Below are positions 1 through 9,783 of a stretch of 64,000 bases of DNA, piece after piece. The notes beneath the pieces are model-generated. The model saw only the letters and a program-made list of their open reading frames with translations, had not been told where the DNA came from and did not search any database. The stretch spans positions 1-64,000 of the forward strand of contig JBBHKE010001533.1 in the NCBI GenBank assembly GCA_037447655.1, read 5' to 3'. Position 1 is the stretch's first letter. Every line of letters starts with the position of its first letter. This DNA comes from Zygnema cylindricum. Lineage: Eukaryota > Streptophyta > Zygnematophyceae > Zygnematales > Zygnemataceae. The position numbers and the translations under genes were made by a program.

Positions 1-59
1 AGCAGTAGGAAAGATGCATCTGCTGAATTGAAAAAGCATGATAAGGCTAGCTGAACACT

Positions 60-830
60 TCAACTAGCTATCTATATTATCTTAGAGGAAGAATCTACGT
101 TTAATATGTTTAATGGAGAAAAACAAGTCGAGGCCTTTAATAGAGACTATGACAAAAAAGGACAATTTAATCTGCAGAGAAATCAGTTTAATCACCAAAA
201 GAATCAGTTTAACCAGAACCAAGGTTAGTTTTAACAGTTTAATCAAGGGTATAATAGTAGATCTTTCACTACTAGTTTTTATTGTTCAGAGAGGAGTCAT
301 GGATATAGGTACAGTCCTAAGCTCAAAAAGGCGAATGAAACAGGTTTACATAGGCGAGGTTGGCAGCAAAGTTAGTTTAATCAGAACTTTTCTGGTAATC
401 AGCTGCAAAACAACTCCTTGTTTTCTTCATCTGTAATCTAAGAGGATGAGTGTATATATTTCAATGAGCAGAATGATTCAGAGTTATTTGCAATGGGGGC
501 AGCAATGGAGGGCTCAAAGGACGCCGGTTTCGATCATGGATACTGGGGCATCGGCGCACATGTGTTGGAACAAAGGACTCTTTACAAATCTATCTATATC
601 AAGCTGCTGTTAGACATAGAAAGACACTCAATTAAAAGGACTTTCAATGTCCTGATGTATCGATTTCAAACGAATCTATTTCTACTGGTCGAGGGCAAAG
701 GATTTGAGGTCGATTTATGGCTTAGGCGTTGGAAGCAAGCCGGGAAAATGGCTACAAACCAGAGATTCAAAACATATCGCATGGATATGGCCACACAAAA
801 CCCATGTTACATACCTGCCGTTTGAAAAAA
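60..830 (+). pseudogene. Element A gag 3' end and protease remnant
   Basis: Conceptual translation in shifting frames gives the end of a Copia gag: Asn/Gln-rich sequence, then a damaged zinc knuckle (FYCSERSHGYRYSPKLKKANE; the last Cys has become Ser). Next comes a protease region equivalent to WIMDTGASAHM of element E but scrambled by frameshifts around 510-560. Stops are frequent and no open frame spans the domain. The sequence matches element E (17279-17654 on the minus strand) much better than elements B, C or D. Confidence 0.75.
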
Positions 831-1720
831 CGAATTATTTACAGAAAACTAGGCCACGCTCACTGTGACAACCCCATGAAATGGCACCATGGTAAAACAG
901 AAGGTGTTTCTCTTACCAATCAGCCACCTAAAACATGTGATTATTGTTCACTAGGAAAGATTCCGCCACCTTCCACAAGTATCTAACATCGACTACAAAA
1001 GCCAGCAATACATTCGGATGTTTCTCGAGTAACCAAGTTCCCCACTGGGGCCGTTTATGGTCATGATAGATGACTTCTCCGTTCACGGCGGTATATTTCA
1101 TGATGGAAAGAGTGAAGTGTTCTGACACTTCAAACACTACAAGGTTTGGGAGAAAATTTAATAAGGTTCCATTGGGAGCTCGTGATCGACAATGGAGGAG
1201 AGTACATATCAAAGGAGTTTGATAAATTTTTGATGGGAGGGAATCACGCCAACTCACGGTCCCTTACCACAAAGAAAATGGCGCTGAAGATCAATAAGAC
1301 CAAGAAAGTGCTAGATCTATGTTAGCAAACAAAAGTGTTGATATGAAATTTTGGGCTGAGGCCCTCAATTGTGCAATTTAAATTAAGAATAGGATAGGAT
1401 CTAGGTCAGTGAGCACTACACCTTTTGAGATATGGACAGGTAGAAAACCAGATGTTAGTCATTTTAGAGTATTCGGAAGTAAATGCTTTTTTTTGAACAC
1501 TTCTCGAAATACTTCAAAATTGGTACCGAAAGGTTTGCCAGGTATCATACTAGGGTATGTTGAAATTTCCAAGGGATATAGAGTATATGTTTTAGAAAAG
1601 AAAAAGATAGTAGTATCAAGAAATATAGTTCTGAAAGATGAACATGAATTTGCAGATCTATTTAAAATGTTTGAAACCCAGGCAACAGAAAAATCATAAG
1701 AATATGTTATATTTGACACG
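828..1720 (+). pseudogene. Element A integrase remnant
   Basis: The GAG-pre-integrase motif is visible (a 'KLGHAHCDNPMK'-like stretch near 850 and 'PPKTCDYCSLGKI' near 930). It is followed by a mutated catalytic core and an intact stretch at 1409-1699 with the Copia integrase C-terminal signature (TPFEIWTGRKPDVSHFRVFG). The central D,D(35)E region between about 1020 and 1390 is disrupted by stops and small indels, although 'NGAEDQ'- and 'ARSMLANKSVD'-type remnants can be followed. Non-functional. Confidence 0.75.
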
Positions 1721-1959
1721 CATAAGACACTATAATTTCCTATTGTTCAGCACCCGATTGCATAACAACTTCCTTCTGATCCTCAGGTGCCTTTAAAACC
1801 TCAAATGGAGCAAACTGAACAGCTCCAGGACTAAACATAATAGGTGAACAGACCAACTAGGAATGGGAGACATCCTTAGTTCTGCCTCAGAATTTCCGAG
1901 GGAAGGAGATCTAACAGCTGCCTTCAGTCAAGTTCCCACTTTGCTTATTCTGCTAACTT

Positions 1960-2731
1960 GGGACAACCTTAGACTATCCGGGAAGCCTTCTCCTCACGTG
2001 AAAGAAATCACTGGATAGAGGCAGCAAACGACAAAAGAAAGTCTATCATGCAAGCTCAAATATGGGAGCTGGTTGATCTCCCTCCGCACTCAAAAGCCAT
2101 CGCCAGCAAATGGGTATTCAAACTGAAGTTAAACCCGGATGGCACCATTGAGAGATATAAGGCTAGACTGGCGGCCAAAGGTTACAATCACAAAGAAGGA
2201 ATCGAATTTCATAAGACCTTCTCTCCGGTGGGACCCGTAATCTCAAATTTGTCCTCGGAGGAGGAGAAGTCAAACTGCAGACTTCGAGCGACGCAAGCTA
2301 TGGCGATATGCCCTGCAAGAAATCAACTACGTGTTTTGTCTTGCAGATTGGAAATGGAACCTGCTGCTGGAGCAGCAAACTTCAAAAGGTCACCTCCCAA
2401 TCAACTAAGTCAGAATACAGGCAGCAAGTTCTGCCCTCAAGGAACTCCTATAGGTAAAGGCACTTTTGCAAGAACTGGAACACATGCAAACTGGTCCTCA
2501 AGTCATCTGGTGTGACAACCAGGCAGCTATTGCCATCGCCTCCAATCCGAGCCACCACTTTCAGAGTAAACATATGGATGTAAGACTGCATTTTGTCCGA
2601 GAAAAGTGCTGGCAAAGGTCATTAAATTATGTTTTTTACCAGATGAAAACATGATTGAAGACATGCTAACTAAAGCTCTACCTGCACCTAAATTACAGTT
2701 TTGTATACAGGCTGTTACACTGAGTGAGTAA
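1960..2731 (+). pseudogene. Element A reverse transcriptase N-terminus fused to RNase H C-terminus (internal deletion)
   Basis: From 2048 the Copia RT start is readable ([27 protein letters not shown]...[13 protein letters not shown]). At about 2245 the sequence leaves RT and enters RNase H-like sequence. The latter includes a degraded 'CWSSKLQK'-type segment, then [25 protein letters not shown] and, after a frameshift, the conserved end MLTKALPAPKLQFC with a stop at 2729-2731. The YVDD catalytic core and roughly 300 codons are missing, so this copy could not have reverse-transcribed itself. Confidence 0.8.
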
Positions 2732-2747
2732 CTGAGCTTTAGGCGAG

Positions 2748-3709
2748 TGTTATTTGAAAAGCTTTATCCTCAGTATATAGAGTTGAGAGAGGAGAAGTAA
2801 TACTTTTAATATTTTTGGGAATGGTAGATGTAATATTTACCTTGAATAGTGTGACAGTGAAGTATTACTCAAAGAGTATTCTGTGCGGTCTTATGAGACG
2901 CGCGTCGACATTTCAGACAACGCAAGAAATATGGATCGGACCCGGACACATGGCGCCTATCGAACAAGTGACTTTGACAAATCGGGCGGACGGGAAATGA
3001 ACCACACATCAGGGAACACAATTGTGAAGAGCGAACATCAGACCTCGATCTGTATCAGGCTGACGGTTGTGATTTGAGTGGGGACCACAGGTGACGAGAT
3101 GCACCGTAAGCATTCCAGATATTCGTACATGATTTCAACAGCAGGTTGGACATATTATACACTTGCTGACTCAGCAAGCAACATTATGAGTACGGCTCCA
3201 GATTAGGAAAACCTAACGAAATAGTTATCTAGCGTAGTGCATTATAAAATAGTGTTTCACTGTGTAGTTTGTAGGGTAGTTGCAGTTAGGTTTTTGGAAG
3301 TACCTTAGAGTACTCTGTCGTACTACAGTAAAATATTACAATTCAGAGTACTGTCACTTGATTGGTTGATGAGCAGTAGATGCTCACTCAGTGCATAAAG
3401 TTTAGGACTTAGAAAAATTTTTATATTTAGTTTTGGGATATAAGGAATCTAAAAGGCATTTTTTGGGAAACTTGGAGGTCTCATATCTCATGGTTAACTG
3501 AGTGAATTTGTTTGTAACTTTGGGAGCATTTAGTGGGTATGGTGATTATCTTGTATGCTGAATTCTTAATAAATTTAATATGTGAGTCAGTTTTTACAGT
3601 GTGATAAAGATGAGTGTTTGATAGGATTTCTTGTTAGCTTCTGCTTAAATATGTCTACTTCTACATATATTGCTGCATCATCACCTGCACCAAGTGTCAT
3701 AGAACAACA
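2748..3709 (+). repeat. 3' LTR of element A (Copia-2)
   Basis: Begins TGTTATTTGAAAAGCTTT directly after a purine-rich tract (ctttaggcgag), as in element E (ctttaggggag/TGTTGG). It ends ...CATAGAACAACA at 3709, giving TG...CA termini. The last ~60 bp (from ATGTCTACTTCTAC at 3651) recur in the LTR ends of element E, of the fragment at 4120 and of the LTR pieces at 25324-26577. Satellite sequence starts immediately after it. Confidence 0.75.
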
Positions 3710-4395
3710 AAAACGTCATCAAAGGTCCTAAACATATGCTCCAAGCGTATGGTTTTTACGCCTTTGCATTAATTTATATACTTTTAAAGCCTGACAACAT
3801 GTGTTATACACTTTCAATATTTGTTGTAATACGTATCGATAAAAAACTTGAAGTAACTATCGACGCACGTCTAAATGAGCGATCGTGTGCGCGAGTCAAC
3901 TTCTCGTTGGTACAACCAAAAAACAGGTTATTGTGGTGTTTTGTGCTTTCTATGTTGTACGCCGTCGCACAAAATAGGTTTGTTATTGTAAACAACGGTT
4001 TAAACAATCTTTGTGTGCAAAACGTCATCAAAGGTCCTAAACATATGCTCCAAGCGTATGGTTTTTACGCATTTGCATTAATGTATATACTTGAAATCGC
4101 GACAACACGTGGTTATACATGTTGTTCTACGACCACTAGAGCAAGTGAAGCAGCAGCCCTAGTAGTAGAAGTAGACATAATTCAGATACAAAAGCTTATC
4201 AATAATCCTTCCAATGGTTTTTACGCCTTTGCATTAATTCATATACTTTTAAAGCCCGACAACACGTGGTTATACACTTTCAATGTTTGTCGTAATACGT
4301 ATCGTTAAAAAACTTGAAGTAACTATCGACGCACGTCTAAATGAGCGATCGTGTGCGTCTATCAATTTCTCGGGGTTTAACCAAAAAACGGGTTA
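3710..4395. repeat. 310-bp satellite array (about two units), with an LTR fragment inside
   Basis: The marker CATATGCTCCAAGCG occurs at 3733 and again at 4043, exactly 310 bp apart, and the sequence between is repeated. The same unit with the same 310-bp period occurs at 13141/13451, and one more copy at 19347. A Copia-2 LTR fragment (4120-4205) interrupts the array, which then resumes until the LTR of element D at 4396. The long open frame over 3736-4308 is a by-product of the repeat rather than a gene. Confidence 0.85.
4120..4205 (-). repeat. Copia-2 LTR 3'-end fragment inside the satellite
   Basis: Read on the minus strand it ends ...CTAGTGGTCGTAGAACAACA, matching the LTR ends of elements A and E. 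It abuts the satellite at the same base of the 310-bp unit as the 3' LTR of element E does (after ...CACGTGGTTATACA). The other side is truncated straight back into satellite sequence. Confidence 0.7.
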
Positions 4396-5453
4396 TGAAA
4401 CTCTAAGACCTCCATAAGTCCTCAGAGTGGACAGCTTCCAAGAAGCATCTAGAATAACCCTGACTCTTTTGTGTTTCAGCAAGAATAACTGCCACCTTGG
4501 CAATCAAAAATTGTGACCACCTTCACTTTTGTGAAGACAAGACTCTTGTGATTTGATAGCAAAAATAATCTCTGAATTTGCTCACCTGAGCACTAAGTTA
4601 TGGCGGGTCAAAGTTGACCTTTTGTACAGATGCTCTCTGGGAGAGAGGGTCCTATCTACCAATTTTTTCTAAGTCCTATCTCTCTCACAAACTCTATCTA
4701 CTGATGTAAAGACTAAACGTATTTCTCTTCCGTACACAAAAGTACAGCTGCCGGTGTACATTTTGTACGAATACTGTACGACATGGCTTAAATGTCGACA
4801 CATGGTATATCCGGATTCGCTCCCTTAATCCTCGGAGATGCCACGATCCAATGTCTTTCTGCCACGTGTCATCTGATGTGGCGATGACCACAAACCGCCG
4901 AAATCCTCTTGCCCGATCTCCGTATTCATTCCGGCCGTCCGATTAAATGCATATTTAATCATACCGGTAATAAATACCTGCGCGGTATTCCTTTCCCTGT
5001 CGAAACAAATGCGCAGTACTTGTTCCTTGTCCGTACCTTAATCCGTACTTTACATAACTAGATCTATGTATCCCGTAAGCAGTTGTAGTTAAATGAATAT
5101 TCCTACTTAATTATATTGATATAATTATCAAACCCATTACTATGTATCATTAGTCTTAGACATAACGGTTAGGACTACTGGCTACTGGCTATCTGTTATT
5201 CCGTAGGTACCAAGATCAAATCCTGGTTCTGACAACCATCCTTTTACTAAACAAACCGGTAAATAAACTAATCTATTTCCCGTAAATCTCTGGATAGCCT
5301 AGGCAGCCATGGCTTTGCTTCCACTCCAACTTCCTAGTGACTGCGACAAGTGTGGGAGTTGGAGAGAGAAGTTAGAGATAGACTGCCTCGGCTTCTTTCT
5401 GTATTTTAATTTAGACCTAGAAAATACTTAAAAAGGAACCATCAATTTCTACA
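4396..5453 (-). repeat. 3' LTR of element D (Copia-1)
   Basis: On the minus strand it starts TGTAGAAATTGATGG at 5453, right after the polypurine tract (5454-5470), and ends GAGTTTCA at 4396. It contains a perfect ABRE/G-box (GCCACGTGTC, 4861-4870), several CCGTAC motifs (4729-4780) and a tRNA-like A-box/B-box pair (5163-5223) antisense to the element. Confidence 0.9.
5163..5223 (+). promoter_or_regulatory. tRNA-like (pol III A-box/B-box) segment in the Copia-1 LTR, antisense to the element
   Basis: TAACGGTTAGGACTACTGGC (A-box-like) is followed about 40 bp later by GGTACCAAGATCAAATCC (B-box-like, compare GGTTCRAATCC). The same pair occurs in the other D LTR (11872-11937, plus strand) and on the opposite strand of the C LTRs (30336-30420, 35735-35810). 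It is therefore always antisense to the Copia element. There is no matching 5' acceptor strand, so this is a tRNA fossil or tRNA-derived insert, not a tRNA gene. Confidence 0.55.
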
Positions 5454-5466
5454 CTCCCTTTCTTTT

Positions 5467-6960
5467 TTAGTCAATCTTTAATTTTAGACCACACTTCTCC
5501 TTGCAGAAAACTAGCTTAGGGGAAGGAACAGGTTTGGTCATCATATCTGCTACCATCTCGCTATCTGGTCGGTACTCTAAACTAATTATTTTGTTTTCTA
5601 CTTTCTCTCTAAGTCTAATGTCCATGTGTTTAGTTTCAAAATGATGTTTAGGATTGGCAAAAATAGCGATTGTTGCCTGATTATCACAAAAACATTTTTG
5701 CACACCACTCTTAAGGTGACTGAGCTCACCAAGCAAAGACTTGACCCATATACATTCTTTTACAGCAGAGCAAGATGCCATATATTCAGCCTCCATGGTG
5801 GACCGAGCAATAACCTTTTGCTGTTTGCTACTCCAACAACAAGACCCATCACCCACATATAATACATATCCAGAACTACATCTCCTCATCGGAGCATCAC
5901 CATGTTGGCATCACTCCAAGTGGTGATGTTAGTATTCTCCCCACCCAAATGCAACCATAGATCCCTAGTTCCTATCAAATATCTAAGAACTCTCTTTTTG
6001 CTGCCTCCCAATCCCTCTTAGTGGGAGCATTTAGACCTCTATTCAGCACTCCTACAGCTGCAGCTAAATTTGGCCGGGTATAATTCATAAAATAGATTAG
6101 ACTTCTCACTACTTGCCTGTAAGGAATAGTCTGCATCAACTTCTGTTCTTCAGGGCTTAATTCCTCGTCTAAGATTATGACTCCGTCTTCCTCACTCCCC
6201 TCACTTCCCTTCTTTAACTCCATTGGAGTTGTACAACTATTAGCTTTATCCATCTGAAAATTTTCAAGAATGTTCCCTATTGCTTCCTTTTGAGTCAATC
6301 TTTTAATCTTTGTTTTTAGGCCCTTTCTACTTGAATTCCCAAAATATAATTTGCTTCTCCCATATCCTTCATTTCAAATCTCCCCTTAAGATTAATTTTC
6401 AGTTTATTAATTTTTTCCATTAAATTACTTAAAACAAGCAAATCATCAACATAAATTGCAATAAATATAACACCTTCCTCATCTTCAAAAACATAGATTG
6501 AGTGATCTGAGCTAATTCGAATAGATCCCAGACCAGAAAGAAACGCATCAAGCTTCTTATTCCACTATCGAGGCGCGTGTTTTAAACCATAAAGAGATTT
6601 AATCAGCCTACATACCTTAGTCTCCTCTCCTTCCTCCACAAATCCTTCGCGTTGTCGCATGAAGATCTCCTCTTCCAATTCTCGATGCAAAAAGGCTCCC
6701 TTAATGTCCATCAGGTGCACCTCGATGTCTTCTTTTGCTGATAGACTGAGAAGTATGCGGACGGAGGGAAATCTGACGATCAGGGCAAAGGTTTCCTCGT
6801 AGTCAATTCCCTCCTTTTGTGTAAATCCTTTTGCCACTAATCAAGCCTTATAATACTCAATTGTGTTATTTGGGTTCAGTTTTAATTTGAAAACCCACTT
6901 ACAACCGATTGGTTTTCGATTAGGTGGAAAATCTACCAGCTCCTAAGTATCGGCTACCAT
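5467..6960 (-). pseudogene. Element D reverse transcriptase and RNase H (Copia pol C-terminus), broken
   Basis: Reading leftward: RT start ([14 protein letters not shown], ~6910), GFTQKEGIDYEETFA (~6830), 'MDIKGAFLHRELEEEIFMRQ' (~6720), the YVDDL catalytic motif (~6450) and 'MKDMGEANYILGIQ' (~6360). RNase H follows with TTPMELKKG, RRCSSGYVLYVGDGSCCWSSKQQK, STMEAEYMA and the C-terminal NQATIAIFANPKHHFETKHMDIRL, ending with a stop at 5467. Several stops or frameshifts (near 6300, 5935, 6840) break the frame. The sequence parallels element C throughout. Confidence 0.85.
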
Positions 6961-7429
6961 AATTGAGGCCATCTCTTCATTGATGATTGTCTTCTACCAG
7001 ATTCTTTCTGGGCAAGTCATCACCTATTCATAAGTCTGATGTTCATCTTGATGAGATAGTTTAGTTACCTTGTTATTAACCTATTTTTCCTGCAATCTTT
7101 TGCTACTTCTCCTTCCCCCCTCAAAATCTGTAGCCGGAATAGATGGTTCTCGTGGGTTCCTTCGAACGATCTCGGCTTCTCCCCTGTCCCTTGATTCCGA
7201 ATCAGTTTCCACCACGTCTTTCGCTTCCGGTAGAGTTGTCACTTAAGTTTCCGCAGCCGAGTTCTTTTCGGTCTAGTTTGTACCTGCAAGAATGTCATCT
7301 TCTCTAAAACCTGGATAGTTAGGAAGCTCAAAGTCATCGGAATTTTCTGAATCAAATCTGATTATTACTGACTTCGTATATTTGAAGGGATCCACAGACT
7401 TTCCTTCATCCATAACTACTAGATGCTTT

Positions 7430-8700
7430 ACTAAGATTATATCTTCCCTTTTTAGATCATAAACTCTATATCATTTAACATCTTCATCATATCGTTATAA
7501 TTATCACGGTTTTCCTTTAAGATCTAGCTTCCAATTAGACCGATATGTATCTAGACTGAACACTTGACTGCCAAAAACCTTTAAGTGAGATATGTTTGGT
7601 TTCCGACCTGTCCATCTCTCAGAAGGTGTTTGATCTTTTATAGCTGAAGTAAGAACTCTTTTTTTGATGTAATTTGCATAGTTTATTGCTTCGGCCCAAA
7701 CCTTTTTCCTATCTTCTTAACCGACAACATACTTCTAGCACTCGCAGTTAGTGTCTTATTTAATCTTTTAGCTACCCCATTCTGTTCTGGGTTTTGAAGA
7801 ACTGTCTTTTGGTGTTGGACTCCATCTTCTCTCAGAAAATCCTCAAACTGGTTAGAAGTATACTCTCTACCATTGTCACTCCTTACTCTCTTGATTGGAG
7901 TTTAATGGAGTTTTTTGCTCCATGCTTTATATTGTCTAAAACAATCCTGAGCTTCTGACTTGTTTTTCAAAAAATACACCTTGGAATATCGAGACCAATC
8001 ATCAGTGATAATCATCATAAATCTCTTCCCCCCCGGTGAGGGCATTTTAGACGGTCCCCAAATATCTGTGTGTACTAAATATAGATTTTTTTCTCCCTTA
8101 TAAGTGGCTGTTTTGGAAAAGGGCAATCTGTGTGCTTTACCTTGAGCACATCCACTACAAGCACTTATATTATCACTCTCACTCAACTGAATCCCTTCCA
8201 CCACTCCCATCTTTTTCATCTCTTAACTTTTATAGAATCACATACCCAAGCCTCTTATGCCACATCATATTATCATGAACACCAGCATAATAAAGTTTCT
8301 TTGTTTCATTACTTAAAATCAGCCTAAACATCCATTGGCTACCTTTCTCAGCAATGAAATAGACCTCTTTCTCAAAACTAGCGGAAGAGACTCCTTCCCT
8401 AGTGCTAGTAAAAAAACTCTTATCATCTAATACAGATGTAGAGATGAGGTTTTTGTTTAGATCCGGAATAAACAATACATCGAAGAATGTTACTATAGAT
8501 GTCTTTCCTTCTACTAACACTTTCACATCTACCGATCCTACAAGAGTAGTAGTGACTATCCTCCCAATCCGTACTCTGTCTCTATGGTGGGAATCTTTCT
8601 TATCTTAATGAACAGGTACTTATCCTTACATGGAGGCACGTGAATCTACAATCCAGCCTGTTTCACCTTTCAATCCACCGTAAGCACATTTCTGCCTTCG
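7430..8700 (-). pseudogene. Element D protease and integrase, broken
   Basis: The protease site near 8650 reads DSRAS, where active Copia proteases have D[ST]GAS. GAG-pre-integrase follows ('MMWHKRLGYVIL', then 'MKKMGVVEGIQLSESDNISACSGCAQGKAHRLPF', 8219-8120). Next is the integrase core ('VHTDIWGPSKMPSPGGKRFMMIITDDWSRYSKVYFLK'), then 'RVRSDNGREYTSNQFEDF' and 'NPEQNGVAKRLNKTL' (~7880-7760). Stops are present around 7900, 7720 and 7480. Confidence 0.8.
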
Positions 8701-9779
8701 TGGAATTTCACCCTCGTTTTCGCCTCCAACTCCTCATCCTATAGGAGCTCATCGTCCTCGTCCTCAGATTCCGCCTTATGTACATGTGTCACAAGGGCCT
8801 TTTTCTTTTCTATCGCGGTTCCACCGGTCTGCCACTCCTTTAATCAAAGCTCGGTTAGCTTAGTGCACTGTGCCATATAGTGCCCTGGTTTCTTACAAAA
8901 ATGACATAAACCGTTGGGAGCCCTTGGTCCGATCTCGTTAGTCTGATTATTTTGCTCCCTCCCCCGATAATTTTCGACTAGTTTTCGAGTATCCTTGTTC
9001 CTCCAATCGGTCGCAGCTGCCAAGGCTGTCCCACTCTTTCCTCCCCTTTGGATCTCAATCGTATTCTCCCGAATAATCATCATCCATACCACTGAGTTCC
9101 ATATCCGCTTTGAGTCCGGCAAGTTGTGCACACTGTTGACTATGCTCTCGAACTCATCGGGTAACTTCATCAGTAAACAGTTAACCATTTCCATTTCACT
9201 AAAATCTTTTCCAACACTCTCTAGCTCCATAAAAAGTTTAGCAAGCTCATTGCAGAAATCCAACATCTTCCCCCCTTTGTATACATACTCCTTAACTTTC
9301 TGATCAGCAAACTGTTGTTGCTGAATCGTACCACTTCGGTACACCTCTATGAGAGTCATCCAAAGATCGGATGCCCTTTCTTCCTACAAATGAGGACATG
9401 CAAGCCCATGAGTAACATGGCGGAGGATGAAGTGTTTTGCCGCCATATTGTTGAAATCCTAGGTATCAGTATCATTCTCCTCGTTCCTCAGAATTGGCGA
9501 CATGGATGCTGAACCGGTTTCTATTGGTGAGGTCGTCTCCTTCTTTGTTGATTTGTCCACCACCTCTCCTTACTTCGTCTCCTCCTTTGAAGATGGATCT
9601 GTTTTCCTTGGGAATCTGCTTCCTCTAAACCATTGAGGGACTCCAAGACTAGATGGACGCCACACTCGTCCACTCCATATCCCCCAAAACCTTTTCTCGC
9701 ATAGAGCTCCTATCATCATACTTTCCCAGTATATGAAGCCAGTTCCATTAAAGATGGGTACCCTAGAAGGTGGGCCCAT
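8700..9779 (-). pseudogene. Element D gag, broken
   Basis: Gag is readable from an ATG at 9779 that lies inside the primer-binding site: MGPPSRVPIFNGTGFIYWE, then 'CEKRFWGIW', the UBN2-type capsid core (LIEVYRSGTIQQQQFADQKVKEY, 9350-9290) and 'LLMKLPDEFESIVN'. It ends with one intact CCHC zinc knuckle, CHFCKKPGHYMAQC (~8905-8865). The frame is broken between about 9570 and 9360 and again after the knuckle. The role is the nucleocapsid/capsid protein of the virus-like particle. Confidence 0.8.
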
Positions 9780-9783
9780 AACC
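9769..9783 (-). other. Primer-binding site of element D (initiator tRNA-Met anticodon arm)
   Basis: The minus strand reads GGTTATGGGCCCACC directly after the LTR end (TTTCA). This is perfectly complementary to the anticodon arm of plant initiator tRNA-Met (GGTGGGCCCATAACC, from memory), not to the tRNA 3' end as in most plant Copia elements. It implies half-tRNA priming of the Drosophila copia/Ty5 type. The ATG inside it, complementary to the CAT anticodon, is also the in-frame gag start. Confidence 0.8.

Larger units (their letters stand above)
1..3709 (+). mobile_element. Degenerate Ty1/copia retrotransposon A (Copia-2 group), 5' end outside window
   Basis: Remnants of gag, protease, integrase, RT and RNase H occur in canonical Copia order on the plus strand, followed by a 3' LTR (2748-3709). 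Every domain is broken by stops and frameshifts, and the catalytic core of RT is deleted. The closest relative in the window is element E, as shown by the shared gag and integrase residues and by LTR starts and ends of the same type. The right flank (from 3710) is satellite DNA, so A probably inserted into a satellite array. The 5' LTR and any target-site duplication lie outside the window. Confidence 0.9.

Noticed and set aside
3652-3709. MSTST...VVEQQ peptide as the gag start of Copia-2
   Set aside because: The AACAACA end is followed by the primer-binding site in element E, so this stretch is the LTR 3' end; gag starts at the ATG inside the primer-binding site.
3736-4308. 190-codon open frame in the satellite
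   Set aside because: The frame repeats with the 310-bp unit and crosses an LTR fragment; no protein similarity and no constraint evident.
4694-4891. 65-codon open frame seen in both D LTRs (also 10082-10279)
   Set aside because: Conserved only because the LTRs are duplicates; lies over promoter motifs, with no known protein resemblance.
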